Assembly (NCBI GenBank): GCA_945873065.1
Contig: CAMCBN010000001.1
Coordinates: forward strand, 1 to 64,000
DNA from: an uncultured Candidatus Saccharibacteria bacterium
GTDB lineage: Bacteria; Patescibacteriota; Saccharimonadia; Saccharimonadales; Saccharimonadaceae
DNA: 64,000 nt
Reading direction: 5' to 3'
The notes beneath the pieces were generated by a model. That model was not told where the DNA came from and did no database searches. It saw only the letters and a program-made list of their open reading frames with translations. Numbering within the stretch: the stretch's first letter is position 1; every line of letters begins with the position of its first letter. Below, in pieces: positions 16,747 to 25,540 of the stretch. The position numbers and the translations under genes are program-made.

Positions 16747-17936
16747 TAATCGTCCCCTCGGCGCTTGCGACGGCGACGCAAGAAGGCTGGCGTATCGTCT
16801 TCTTCATCGTCGTCAATCGAGCGATCCCAAATATTGGTTTCATTTTCTTTGGCGAAATCAGCCGCCCTATCGGGGTCTATTGCCTGATCGACACGCTCAG
16901 AGACTGCCTCTTCTTCTGTCTCGCTTGCTGGGTCGTCATCATCAACTACTGTATCGCCTTCTTCGTCATCAAAGAACGAATCACTGTCAAACCCCGTAGC
17001 GATCACTGTGATAATCAGTTCATCCTCCAACTCCGGTTTCAGAGTCGCGCCAAAGATAATATTTGCTTCTGATGACACCGCACCAGTGATAATCTCAGCC
17101 GCCTCTTGAATTTCAGCCATGCTCATATCGTAGCCACCGGTAACATTGAAAAGGACGCCCTTAGCTCCATCAATCGAGACCTCTATCAGTGGTGATTCGA
17201 TCGCCTGTTGCGCTGCTTGCGCTGCTCGGTCTTCACCACTTGCCCGACCTATACCCATCAGCGCCGACCCAGCACTACTCATGATTGCTTTCACGTCAGC
17301 AAAATCGAGATTAATAAGACCGTGTTCAGTGATTAACTCCGAGATACCCTGCACGCCTTGACGTAGCACATCATCAGCGATTTTGAAGGTCTCGAGCAGC
17401 GGCGTTCGGCGATCGATCGTTTGCAATAAACGGTCATTCGGGATAGTGATCAATGTATCAACTTGTTTACCGAGCTGCTTGATTGCCCACTCGGCGTTGA
17501 CGCGACGTTTTTCGCCTTCAAAAGTAAATGGCTTGGTCGCCACCCCCACACAGAGAATACCCAAATCACGGGCTACCTCTGCCACAACGTGCCCAGCGCC
17601 CGACCCGGTGCCACCACCGGCTCCAATGGTGACAAAAATCATATCAGCTCCCTCGAGCGACTCACGAATCTCGTCCATCGACTCACGCGCCGCCGCTTCG
17701 CCAACACTCGGGTCAGCACCAGCACCAAGCCCATTGGTCGTATTATGGCCCAGATGAATCTTGATATCTGCTTGAGAATTATGCAGCGCCTGTGCGTCAG
17801 TATTCATCGCAATGAATTGCACTCCTGTCAAACCGGCGTCTTTCATCCGATTTACAGCTGAACCGCCTGCACCACCAACACCAACTACCTTGATACTAGC
17901 AAAGGTCTGGATCTCGCTTGGTTTTACTTCCGGCAT
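16746..17936 (-). CDS. ftsZ: cell division GTPase FtsZ
   Basis: The 396-aa tubulin homologue forms the division ring. The GTP-binding signature GGGTGSGAG lies near residue 106, and the T7 loop with NLDFADVKAIM near 208. An acidic linker (EGDTVVDDDDP) leads to the C-terminal peptide TPAFLRRRRKRR, the usual binding site for FtsA and other partners. GGGGAG stands 7 bases before the ATG. An extended -10 element (GTGATATACT, near 17985) lies upstream, so ftsZ has its own promoter about 45 bases upstream in addition to read-through from ftsA. Confidence 0.97.
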   Translation of the reverse strand: MPEVKPSEIQTFASIKVVGVGGAGGSAVNRMKDAGLTGVQFIAMNTDAQALHNSQADIKIHLGHNTTNGLGAGADPSVGEAAARESMDEIRESLEGADMIFVTIGAGGGTGSGAGHVVAEVARDLGILCVGVATKPFTFEGEKRRVNAEWAIKQLGKQVDTLITIPNDRLLQTIDRRTPLLETFKIADDVLRQGVQGISELITEHGLINLDFADVKAIMSSAGSALMGIGRASGEDRAAQAAQQAIESPLIEVSIDGAKGVLFNVTGGYDMSMAEIQEAAEIITGAVSSEANIIFGATLKPELEDELIITVIATGFDSDSFFDDEEGDTVVDDDDPASETEEEAVSERVDQAIDPDRAADFAKENETNIWDRSIDDDEEDDTPAFLRRRRKRRGDD

Positions 17937-18010
17937 GAACGTTTCTCCCCTTTTGCTATTGTTTTACCATTACCATCTTTATGTAGTATATCACACTCTA
18001 GTCCGCCTAA

Positions 18011-19246
18011 TCAGGGCTTCAGCCGCTTGAATAAACCACCCAACCAATCAGCCCAGTGTGACGCACCTTTACTTGTAGAAGTAAATGATGTCGCAGAGCG
18101 CTGAGCTCGTTCCATATCGACTAGCATCAAACCAACAGCAGCAGCATACTGCGGCTTGTTGAGCTGGTCGGCCACACCACTGTCAAACCCAACTGGCTTA
18201 CCGATACGCGCCGCCACACCCAACTGCTCTTTGGCATATCCAGCCATCCCACGCATCTGCGCCATGCCGCCTGTTAGCACGACACCACTTGGTAGCTTGC
18301 CAGCTCGGCCAGCCTTTTTTAGCTCTTTTTGAATTGCCTCAAAGATCTCTTCTAGGCGCGCATCGACGATCTCGTCGATTTCTTCAGTCGCAAATTCATA
18401 AGTTTCTTTGTCGCGTCGAACCTTAGCGATAGCATCAGTAGCTTTGATGCCCGCTGCGGCGTGCTTCAACTTCACTAATTCGGCAATTTCTGGGTCAGTC
18501 TTGAGACCAATCGCCAGATCGTTCGTAACATTTACACTGCCAGCTGGTATAACTCCAACATACTGCAGATCTCCTTCTTCGAACACTGCCACACTAGTAG
18601 TCGCGCCACCGAGGTCTATCACGGCCACGCCACTTTCTATTTGACGCTCATTCAACACTGCCTTTGCCGCCGCTAATACCGACGGTGTCACTGCATGAGC
18701 ATGCACTGTCGCCATATCGACAGTTTTGTGTAAGTTCGCTACATAAGGAGTTAGAGCCGACACAACGTTAGCGTCGATCTCCAACCGCGTGCCAGTCATG
18801 CCGAGTGGGTCCTTTATGCCAGATTGTCCATCTAACGTATAGCTATGTGGCACGACCTCCAAGATCTCTCGATTAGCTGGTACCTTACCGGTCGTCGCGA
18901 CATCTTCGATCCGCGCAATGTCATCAGAAGTAATCTCATGATCCGCAGCACCAACAGCGATCATGCCCGTAACTCGTGTACTTAGCAAATGCACACCATT
19001 TATACTGACAGTCGCTTCGTTTACTTCATAACCACTCATGCGCTCTGCCTCACCGAGTGCCTCATCGATGGCCTTTGCCGGACCACTCAAGTGCACTACG
19101 ACACCCTTACGCATACCGCTATTTGCCGCTTCACCAACACCAACAACTGTCGGCGTGTCAGTATCTGGGTCAACATGCCCCACCACGCACCGAATCATCG
19201 TAGTTCCGACGTCGATTCCTACAGCATATTGAGTATTTTCATGCAT
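18011..19246 (-). CDS. ftsA: cell division protein FtsA
   Basis: Actin-fold ATPase that tethers FtsZ to the membrane. The phosphate-1 motif is VGIDVGTTMIRC at the N-terminus, phosphate-2 is VIDLGGATTSVAVF and the adenosine motif is VVLTGGMAQM. The C-terminus HWADWLGGLFKRLKP is the expected amphipathic membrane-targeting helix. The ATG at 19246 is chosen over upstream starts because the protein begins MHENTQYAVGID as in the family and a TATAAT box ends 7 bases before it. It is followed by ftsZ in the same direction. Confidence 0.95.
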   Translation of the reverse strand: MHENTQYAVGIDVGTTMIRCVVGHVDPDTDTPTVVGVGEAANSGMRKGVVVHLSGPAKAIDEALGEAERMSGYEVNEATVSINGVHLLSTRVTGMIAVGAADHEITSDDIARIEDVATTGKVPANREILEVVPHSYTLDGQSGIKDPLGMTGTRLEIDANVVSALTPYVANLHKTVDMATVHAHAVTPSVLAAAKAVLNERQIESGVAVIDLGGATTSVAVFEEGDLQYVGVIPAGSVNVTNDLAIGLKTDPEIAELVKLKHAAAGIKATDAIAKVRRDKETYEFATEEIDEIVDARLEEIFEAIQKELKKAGRAGKLPSGVVLTGGMAQMRGMAGYAKEQLGVAARIGKPVGFDSGVADQLNKPQYAAAVGLMLVDMERAQRSATSFTSTSKGASHWADWLGGLFKRLKP

Positions 19247-19253
19247 AATACAT

Positions 19254-19259
19254 ATTATA
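19254..19259 (-). promoter_or_regulatory. -10 box of ftsA
   Basis: TATAAT on the minus strand, separated from the ftsA ATG by 7 bases, predicts a leaderless ftsA message. Confidence 0.55.
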
Positions 19260-19291
19260 CAGGTTGTGCTTGGGGTTGTGCAACCCACACG

Positions 19292-20065
19292 TCACGTTAG
19301 GGTAGTCAGGATCTCAGCACCAGTCTCGGTGATCAATACTGTATGTTCGAAATGCGCCGCAAGACTACCATCTCGCGTGTAAATCGTCCAACCATCACCA
19401 GCACTATCACAGAAAATAGCCTCACCGCCCAGTGTCGCCATCGGTTCGATCGCGATAGTATCACCTGGCTTAAGTAGTGTACCAGTCCCTTTGCGGCCGT
19501 AATTTGGCACGTCAGGTGGCATATGCATCTCCAAACCAACACCATGACCGACCAGCTCACGAATAATCCCTAGGTGGCCTTTTTTTAGTACTGCCTCGAC
19601 TGCTGCCCCGATATCGCCAGTGCGTACTGGACCTTTGATAGCATCAATCCCCGCATATAAACTTTGTTCGGTAGTGTGCAGCAAATGCTTGACAGCCCCC
19701 TGAGGAGATTCATCTACCACCATAGTAAAAGCACTATCGACTTTCATCCCATGATAGGTGATCACCAAATCAAAGCTTACGACATCGCCAGCTTGTAATA
19801 CATAATCACTCGGTACACCATGCACAATAGCCTCGTTCGTACTGACACAAATCACTCCTGGGAAATTCACCTCGGGTGTCTTGTAGGTTGGCTCAGCGCC
19901 ATACGCAACGATCCGCGTCGCCGTGAAAGCATCGACATCTTTTTCGCTAATGCCAGCATGGACAAACTCTCGGATGTCTGCAAAAATCTGTGCCAATATC
20001 CTACCACCAGCACGCATCATATCGAGCTGATCAGTAGTCTTGTATCCAGTGACTAATGCGGCCAT
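19292..20065 (-). CDS. map: methionine aminopeptidase, type I
   Basis: A 257-aa cytosolic enzyme that removes the initiator methionine. The metal ligands of the pita-bread fold can be followed: Asp in SFDLVI, Asp in KVDSAFTM, His in VGHGVGLEMH, Glu in AIEPMA and the last Glu in AHFEHTV. The substrate histidine is in AIVHGVP. There is no N-terminal zinc-finger extension. The start overlaps the end of adk by 13 bases, the common adk-map arrangement. Confidence 0.95.
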   Translation of the reverse strand: MAALVTGYKTTDQLDMMRAGGRILAQIFADIREFVHAGISEKDVDAFTATRIVAYGAEPTYKTPEVNFPGVICVSTNEAIVHGVPSDYVLQAGDVVSFDLVITYHGMKVDSAFTMVVDESPQGAVKHLLHTTEQSLYAGIDAIKGPVRTGDIGAAVEAVLKKGHLGIIRELVGHGVGLEMHMPPDVPNYGRKGTGTLLKPGDTIAIEPMATLGGEAIFCDSAGDGWTIYTRDGSLAAHFEHTVLITETGAEILTTLT

Positions 20066-20604
20066 ACGCGCATCACTTCCTCATAAATCCTATCGTGCAC
20101 CTCACCAGCTGTCCCCGTGCCATCAAGATGGATAATTTTCACACCAGCTTCAGCAAAAATACCTAACACTGGATACATCTTTTGGCGATAAATAGTCATC
20201 CGACGCGCGATCGTCTCTGGGGTGTCCTCCATACGGCCACGCTTGGCCAAACGCTGTAGTATTTCCTGCTCTGGCACCTCTAGCACGATCACTACATCGA
20301 TATGATCGTTAGCCCGCTCGAGATATTCATCGAGCCATGCAGCCTGCTTTTTCGTACGTGGGAACCCATCAACGATAACATTCTTGTATTGCTTATCGCG
20401 GACATCTTGTATCGCCTGCTCGAATACTTGGTAAGTCAACTGATCGCTGACTAATTCACCAGCCTTCAAGGTAGCTATCACAGCTGGATCATCACTTTTA
20501 CGTAGCATCTCACCGGTCGAAAGCCACTTCCACCCCTGTCGAACCGCCAACATTTGCCCTTGCATACTTTTGCCAGCACCCGTTGGACCAAACAAAAGAA
20601 TCAT
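20053..20604 (-). CDS. adk: adenylate kinase (divergent P-loop)
   Basis: Transfers phosphate between ATP and AMP. The 183-aa product has the short-lid form: P-loop FGPTGAGKSMQG, AMP-binding STGEMLR and VDGFPRTKKQA, and lid arginines in KRGRMEDTPETIARRM. The usual GKGTQ of adenylate kinases reads GKSMQ, which keeps the invariant Lys but changes the neighbours. It lies between yqeY and map. Confidence 0.88.
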   Translation of the reverse strand: MILLFGPTGAGKSMQGQMLAVRQGWKWLSTGEMLRKSDDPAVIATLKAGELVSDQLTYQVFEQAIQDVRDKQYKNVIVDGFPRTKKQAAWLDEYLERANDHIDVVIVLEVPEQEILQRLAKRGRMEDTPETIARRMTIYRQKMYPVLGIFAEAGVKIIHLDGTGTAGEVHDRIYEEVMRVWPH

Positions 20605-20630
20605 CTCGGTCTCCTATTTCTCGTTATTTA

Positions 20631-21089
20631 TTATTTCGTTAGCATCTGCTTGACGCACTGTGCAATCGTCGCTCCATCGGCTTTAGCGCCGACCTTTGCC
20701 TTCACCGCACCTATCACTTGCCCCATACTATGCGCATCAGCCACACCGAGTTCGGCAATCGTTGACCGAACTATAGCTCGCAGCTCTTCATCGCTCAACG
20801 GCTCGGGTAGATACACCTGAAGGACAGCAATCTCACGCTCCTCAGGATCGGCCAATTCAGGCCGATCGTTCTCACGATAAATCCTGGCCGAATCGGCCCG
20901 ACGTTTGATCTCACGGATGATCACCTGAGTGATTTGTTCGTCAGTCAAACCAGTATCGCGCGCATTCTGTCTCACCTCTTCGTCAAGAATTGCAGCACTA
21001 AGGTTACGCAATGTCTCACCAACAAAACGATCGCCGCTAAGTAGAGCGGCTTTCATTTCGTCTTTAATACGCTGCTTCAACTCCGCCAC
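20631..21089 (-). CDS. GatB/YqeY domain protein
   Basis: This 152-aa protein matches the stand-alone YqeY family along its length: KQRIKDEMKAALLSGD at the start, then YLPEPLSDEELRAIV, and SMGQVIGAVKAKVGAKADG near the end. The domain resembles the C-terminal part of amidotransferase subunit GatB; its role is unsettled, though it is often linked to rpsU. The GTG start overlaps the rpsU stop by one base (TAGTG), so the two are coupled. Confidence 0.92.
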   Translation of the reverse strand: MAELKQRIKDEMKAALLSGDRFVGETLRNLSAAILDEEVRQNARDTGLTDEQITQVIIREIKRRADSARIYRENDRPELADPEEREIAVLQVYLPEPLSDEELRAIVRSTIAELGVADAHSMGQVIGAVKAKVGAKADGATIAQCVKQMLTK

Positions 21090-21304
21090 TAGCGGATCCC
21101 CAGGCGAATTTTTGCCATTTTGTCAGCTTTACGCTGACGGCGAACGATCGCTTTTTTGCGTCGCTCGGTTTTACTGATCGGTTTTGCAAAACGCATCGAT
21201 GTCTTAGCTTTAGCCAACACGCCACTTTGCAACACCCGACGATTAAACCGACGAATCAGATTCTCATTCGCCTCGCGTTCGTCTTTCCGTGTAACTTGTA
21301 CCAT
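21089..21304 (-). CDS. rpsU: 30S ribosomal protein S21
   Basis: A 71-aa basic protein starting MVQVTRKDEREANENLIRRF and ending in an Arg/Lys-rich tail, typical of bS21. It sits on the platform of the 30S subunit near the anti-Shine-Dalgarno region. The ATG at 21304 is taken because it gives the family start; an extended -10 box (TGATATAAT) ends about 10 bases before it, so the message probably has little or no leader. It heads the cluster rpsU-yqeY-adk-map-ftsA-ftsZ-nrdR. Confidence 0.93.
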   Translation of the reverse strand: MVQVTRKDEREANENLIRRFNRRVLQSGVLAKAKTSMRFAKPISKTERRKKAIVRRQRKADKMAKIRLGIR

Positions 21305-21432
21305 ATCATTAACCATTATATCAGATGGTACGTGTTTTGCAATGTTTTGTATATTGTATATAGACTCATTGCTTGATAAATTTACCCTAACCAATGTTAA
21401 TGAATATTTTGACTATAATTTGCTACAATACA

Positions 21433-21476
21433 TATACACTCGCTCCAATCTTGGGGAGCCATGGAGCGAGTGTATA
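21433..21476 (+). promoter_or_regulatory. 15-bp perfect hairpin leading a tiny ORF
   Basis: TATACACTCGCTCCA pairs perfectly with TGGAGCGAGTGTATA around a 14-base loop that contains GGGGAG. TATAAT (21414-21419) or TACAAT (21424-21429) could be its -10 box. The stem is followed directly by a ribosome-binding site and a start codon, so it would sit at the very 5' end of a transcript, as a stability element or a switch. Confidence 0.6.
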
Positions 21477-21489
21477 GCCGGAGGAAGCA

Positions 21490-21591
21490 ATGCTTATACC
21501 GGATAATGCTACGAGTATAAAGAACGCAGACCCGCTCATGCTATCGTCGACTCACGAATATGCGCACTCATACGAGCGACTAAAGCAATAA
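21490..21591 (+). CDS. candidate small protein, 33 aa
   Basis: An ATG preceded by GGAGGAAGC, one of the strongest Shine-Dalgarno sequences in the window, opens a frame for MLIPDNATSIKNADPL and on to ERLKQ. It follows the 15-bp hairpin. There is no hydrophobic segment. The unit lies between the divergent rpsU cluster and the convergent Panacea operon. It could be a leader peptide or a chance frame; the combination of promoter-like box, hairpin and strong ribosome-binding site makes chance less likely. Confidence 0.4.
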   Translation: MLIPDNATSIKNADPLMLSSTHEYAHSYERLKQ

Positions 21592-21779
21592 GATAGACGC
21601 ACACTCTTTTCTTTACTACAACGGCACAGCTCTTGGCTAACTCACTGTGACCGACGAGAAACCGACAGACCACCGACTGAACTACTTGCTCGTTCCAGCT
21701 GCAGGATAGTCCTCATTCTCTTCCATTTCCGATATTCGTCTCCTTTACATTATGCCTCCTCCGATCGTGTTCTAGATAG

Positions 21780-22199
21780 TTATTCCTGTTGGTACTGTTG
21801 CAGCGCCCGCCGAATTCGACGCTCATCTTCATTACGTTTATCAAATACACTGTATAACTCGATCAGTTGTATGCGCCGTGCCTGACGTACACCAGGCTTT
21901 CTCTCTACCTCCTGCCATTCAACGATACAAATCAATCGCAACACCTGACGATACTCGTCAGTGTCGGTGTCGAGCCGCAATTTCACGACGGTGTGATGAT
22001 TAGTCTGCTGTAGAATACTAGCCTTTTTACCATTAAAAAACTGTCGACAAAAACTTGCCGCACCTGGCACACCCTGCCCTGTACAAAGTATCGCCAGCTT
22101 TGGTCGAACACGCTCGATATCATCTACCAACGTCGGTATGCGTTGGGACAACTGCTGAACATCACTAGTATACTCGTCGATTTGGCTATAAATCATCAT
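21780..22199 (-). CDS. candidate toxin partner of the Panacea protein
   Basis: I do not recognise this 139-aa protein by family. It is soluble, has an N-terminal helical part (QIDEYTSDVQQLSQRIPTLVDDI), a middle with GQGVPGAASFC, a strand-rich part (TVVKLRLDTDTDEY) and a basic helical tail. It overlaps the end of the preceding HTH-Panacea gene by 14 bases, as toxin and antitoxin genes often do. In PanAT systems the Panacea-domain antitoxin is paired with very diverse toxins, so position is the main argument. It might instead be an effector of another kind. Confidence 0.45.
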   Translation of the reverse strand: MMIYSQIDEYTSDVQQLSQRIPTLVDDIERVRPKLAILCTGQGVPGAASFCRQFFNGKKASILQQTNHHTVVKLRLDTDTDEYRQVLRLICIVEWQEVERKPGVRQARRIQLIELYSVFDKRNEDERRIRRALQQYQQE

Positions 22200-23070
22200 C
22201 CAACTCTACAACGGATGTCGCATCCGTTCTATAAAAAGTATCACGATAATCAATAGACTGCCCCTGCTTGGCAATCACCCATGGTGCGTCCTTATAAGCC
22301 AATGAGCGCAATTCGGCCGCGCTACGCCCCGCTAACCTCTCCAGCTCGGCATCAATGTGCTTGATTTCAGGTGCACTCAACTGGCTTAAACTAGCTTCAC
22401 GAAGCGGTAAGTATTTTTTCTGCTTATGGCTAAAGTGTTTCGTTTCTACAATCTCAAGCTCATCACACGCCTGCATGTCGTCTAGCACAGCCTGGAGCGC
22501 CGTCGCTGGCACCGGTCCGTAGGCATCGTGAATATATGATAACCCTGTCACACTCTGGCCTGTCTGCTCATAATAATCGAGGTCGATAAAATACAACAAT
22601 TTAAACAGCACCGCTTCACCAACATGAGGCCGTGCTCCGACCTGACTAACAACGTACAGCAAAACTTGACGCAACTTGCTAGGTTGTAACTGCGGTACAG
22701 CATCACGACGAGAAACAACAACCGAATGATCACGTTGATCTTGTATTGTCTTAGCATCATCTGGCTTATATGCGTCATTGTAATATCCCGCAGGAGCCTC
22801 TTGCACCTGTAGCATCATACTACCTGGCAAATCGAATGTGTCGATAGGTTGGTTATAAATGCCACCGGCCATCACTGTGCCGCTGACAAGATCTTGGAGG
22901 CCGACTTCGTAATATTGACTAATCTTGGTCAATTCACCAAGTTTTGGCTCGCGACCGCCATTCTCCAACTTAATATACGTAGCGCGTGCCAACCCAACAG
23001 CATCAGCCACCGCCTGTTGTGATAGCCCCGCATTGCTGCGCAACAAGCGGATACTCGCGACAAAACTCAT
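22186..23070 (-). CDS. HTH-XRE plus Panacea (DUF4065/SocA-like) antitoxin candidate
   Basis: A 294-aa protein. Residues of about 1-60 form an XRE-type helix-turn-helix (LRSNAGLSQQAVADAVGLAR, then TYIKLENGGREPKL). Residues of about 135-280 match the Panacea/DUF4065 domain: KLLYFIDLDYYEQTG, SYIHDAYGPVP and a C-terminal YKDAPW. This domain is used by PanA antitoxins that neutralise unrelated toxins, and by the SocA adaptor. GGGAGG lies about 7 bases before the ATG. The promoter 30-60 bases upstream overlaps one arm of a palindrome, which fits autoregulation by the HTH. Confidence 0.82.
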   Translation of the reverse strand: MSFVASIRLLRSNAGLSQQAVADAVGLARATYIKLENGGREPKLGELTKISQYYEVGLQDLVSGTVMAGGIYNQPIDTFDLPGSMMLQVQEAPAGYYNDAYKPDDAKTIQDQRDHSVVVSRRDAVPQLQPSKLRQVLLYVVSQVGARPHVGEAVLFKLLYFIDLDYYEQTGQSVTGLSYIHDAYGPVPATALQAVLDDMQACDELEIVETKHFSHKQKKYLPLREASLSQLSAPEIKHIDAELERLAGRSAAELRSLAYKDAPWVIAKQGQSIDYRDTFYRTDATSVVELDDDL

Positions 23071-23099
23071 GAATGGTCCTCCCTTACTGTCATGGCTCT

Positions 23100-23157
23100 A
23101 TTGTAACCCATGTTCTAGATATATACAAGAGATTTGTCTAATTTTAGTATATATCTA
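23100..23157 (-). promoter_or_regulatory. promoter and operator of the Panacea operon
   Basis: On the minus strand TTGTAT and TACAAT are spaced by exactly 17 bases (complements at 23123-23128 and 23100-23105). TAGATATATAC (23116-23126) and GTATATATCTA (23147-23157) are perfect 11-bp inverted arms 20 bases apart, and the first covers the -35 box. This is where an autorepressor would bind. Confidence 0.65.
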
Positions 23158-23189
23158 TTTCATATCTGTTCTGCCTACCCCCCTACTAT

Positions 23190-23220
23190 ACAAAATACTT
23201 CCCTCATACGAGAGAAGTAT
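23190..23220 (-). terminator. terminator of the 185-aa unknown gene
   Basis: ATACTTC-C-CTC pairs with GAG-A-GAAGTAT (one mismatch in 11) and is followed on the minus strand by TTTTG, about 30 bases past the stop codon. Confidence 0.6.
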
Positions 23221-23250
23221 CAAAACCAACAAACCTCAGAACCCTTACCT

Positions 23251-23808
23251 TTACGCTGCCAGGGACCAATCGCTTGGCCCCGAACTACTAGTCGGTCCGG
23301 TCACAACCTTCAATGTACCTACCGCTGCCTTACCCATACCTATAGGATAACAACTATTATCCATAGGGCGTCGAGCCGCCTCCGTCGCATCAGATACCTG
23401 CAAAGCATCAAGCGCCACCTGCAATGGCAAAACCAATCGTAACCGTTCATCACTAGACAGATCATGTGCTAGCACAGGCGTACCCGTATCGACAACACCC
23501 CCTTCTCCGAGTCTATTTAAATGCGCCGCAACGACAGCATCTTGATACCCTTGGGTCGTCTCGTCGTGTAAATCAGCCGCACTACAGCCATAGTTACGAA
23601 GAATATCGGCAATACCAACCGCACTGGCAGCAGCCCGATCGGTGTCATATCGTAACACTTCAGAGTCAACGCCTTTATGTAGATCTTGCCACTGAGGGTT
23701 CTCCAACAAGCTAGATGCTACCTCGCTCTCGATATGTAGCCGCTCTTGATCAGCTGATAACACCTCTGGCTGTGGGGCAGCTATGCCCATCGCTGCTAAT
23801 TTCTCCAT
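23251..23808 (-). CDS. unknown protein, 185 aa
   Basis: I do not recognise it. GGGAGG 5 bases before the ATG at 23808 supports this start over an ATG further upstream. The product is soluble and mostly helical, with SSLLENPQWQDLHKG, a segment RAAASAVGIADILRNYG and a Ser/Gly/Pro-rich tail (GPTSSSGPSDWSLAA). It lies between recJ and the Panacea operon in its own unit. Confidence 0.6.
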   Translation of the reverse strand: MEKLAAMGIAAPQPEVLSADQERLHIESEVASSLLENPQWQDLHKGVDSEVLRYDTDRAAASAVGIADILRNYGCSAADLHDETTQGYQDAVVAAHLNRLGEGGVVDTGTPVLAHDLSSDERLRLVLPLQVALDALQVSDATEAARRPMDNSCYPIGMGKAAVGTLKVVTGPTSSSGPSDWSLAA

Positions 23809-23911
23809 GAAGCCTCCCAGTGGATTTATTAGATGTTTGTATTTCACTATAGCATATTACCTTGGCTAGACGCAAATCTCGATCATAACGAATACTATAT
23901 ACCATCACATT

Positions 23912-25540
23912 TTAGTCAATATGCAGCAACCGTCCCTCTACCGTCCGTACCCCTTGCCACTCGTTGATCATCGGCTGAAACCACGCCGCTACCACCTCGC
24001 CAGGCGCTTTGCAGAATTCCTCCGGCGCATTAAACGCCAACATTTGCAAAACGTTGTTATTTTTATCACGCAATGACAGCTTTATATGCTGCCCGTCTGC
24101 ACCCATCCGCCGCGTATTAAGCACGGTTGCTGTTGTAATTTTTAACACAGGCTCAGGATTGCCGTTACCAAACGGCTCCATCTGGGCGATATTTTGCACC
24201 AATTCCTCATCAACCTCTGAAAAATCATCAATTTCCACATCCGCTCTCGGCAACAAATATCGCTCCTGATGTTGTAATTTTAACGACGAATAAAATTCAT
24301 TCACCCGCACTCGAAACGCTGGAATATTTTCCGTTAGCAGCGTCACGCCCGCCGCCGCGCCGTGCCCGCCGCCGCGCAAAATAATATCCTCCGCTGCTCG
24401 CACCGCATCTGCTGCCGAAAAATCACCGAAACTGCGCGCCGAGCCAGTCGCTTCCTCGCCGCGTTCGCCGATAATAAACACTGGTTTTTTATATGTCTCA
24501 ACCAATTTTGACGCCACGATACCGATCACGCCGTGATTCCAGCCTGGCGCGCTCACCACTAACACCTTGTCCTCTACCATTGTCTCCGCCTGCTGGCAAG
24601 CTTCGACAAAAATTTCGTCTTGGATGCTGCGCCGTTTTTGATTTAATTCCTCCAGTTTTTCACTTGCTGTCAATGCCGCCAAACCATCTTGCGCTACCAG
24701 CATATCAAGTGCATGCTGGGCCGTCTCCAGCCGTCCCGCCGCGTTCATCCGCGGCCCCAGCCCAAACCCCAAACTCCGCGCATTCACCTTCTCAGGCTCT
24801 ACGCCGCTCACCGCCATCAACGCCTTCAAGCCCACCCGTTGTTGTTTTTTCAACACCTCCAGACCCCAGTAAACATTGGCTCGATTTTCATCCTCAAGCT
24901 TGACGATATCGCAGACCGTCCCGAGCGCCACTAAATCCAACAGCCACTTCTCATACCCCTCTGGCAATCCTTCCAGACGCATTTGCAGCGCCTGCACCAG
25001 CTTAAACGCCACGCCCGCGCCGCACAAATCTTTGAACGGGTAGGTATGCCCTGGAAATTTCGGATTCACCGCCGCGACGCTTGGCGGCGGTGTTTCGGCC
25101 ACGTTGTGATGATCTGTCACCACCGTATCAATTCCCAAACTCGACGCATATTCAATTTCCGCGTGGCACAAGCTGCCGCAGTCCACCGTCACGATCAACT
25201 CCGCACCCATCGCCGCCACCTTATCCACCGCACCGATCGTCATACCATAGCCCTCGATAAATCGATTCGGAATAAACGCTTCGATATCTTCAAAACCAAA
25301 TTTACCAAACGCGTCTAACAGGAGCGCTGTCGCACTCAGGCCATCAATATCATAATCACCGTAAATAACGATCTTTTCCTGCTTTTGGCGTGCTTGCACC
25401 AACCGCTCTACTGCCGCCCGCATGTCTGGCAACAGGAATGGGTCATGCTTCACGCTGTCATAGTCAGGATGCAAAAAACTACGGCAGACTTCAGCGTTAT
25501 CCAGCCCACGCGCCACCAAGATTCGCTCAAATAGAGTCAT
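23912..25540 (-). CDS. recJ: single-stranded-DNA exonuclease RecJ
   Basis: A DHH-family 5'-3' exonuclease used in recombination and repair. Motifs: GDYDIDGLSATALL near residue 60, VTVDCGS, VTDHHNV near 140, and the DHHA1 glycine-rich GGGHGAAAGV near 390. The C-terminal OB part follows. At 542 aa it is near the family's usual length. Its ATG overlaps the stop of the winged-helix gene upstream (ATGA), so the two are coupled. Confidence 0.95.
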   Translation of the reverse strand: MTLFERILVARGLDNAEVCRSFLHPDYDSVKHDPFLLPDMRAAVERLVQARQKQEKIVIYGDYDIDGLSATALLLDAFGKFGFEDIEAFIPNRFIEGYGMTIGAVDKVAAMGAELIVTVDCGSLCHAEIEYASSLGIDTVVTDHHNVAETPPPSVAAVNPKFPGHTYPFKDLCGAGVAFKLVQALQMRLEGLPEGYEKWLLDLVALGTVCDIVKLEDENRANVYWGLEVLKKQQRVGLKALMAVSGVEPEKVNARSLGFGLGPRMNAAGRLETAQHALDMLVAQDGLAALTASEKLEELNQKRRSIQDEIFVEACQQAETMVEDKVLVVSAPGWNHGVIGIVASKLVETYKKPVFIIGERGEEATGSARSFGDFSAADAVRAAEDIILRGGGHGAAAGVTLLTENIPAFRVRVNEFYSSLKLQHQERYLLPRADVEIDDFSEVDEELVQNIAQMEPFGNGNPEPVLKITTATVLNTRRMGADGQHIKLSLRDKNNNVLQMLAFNAPEEFCKAPGEVVAAWFQPMINEWQGVRTVEGRLLHID

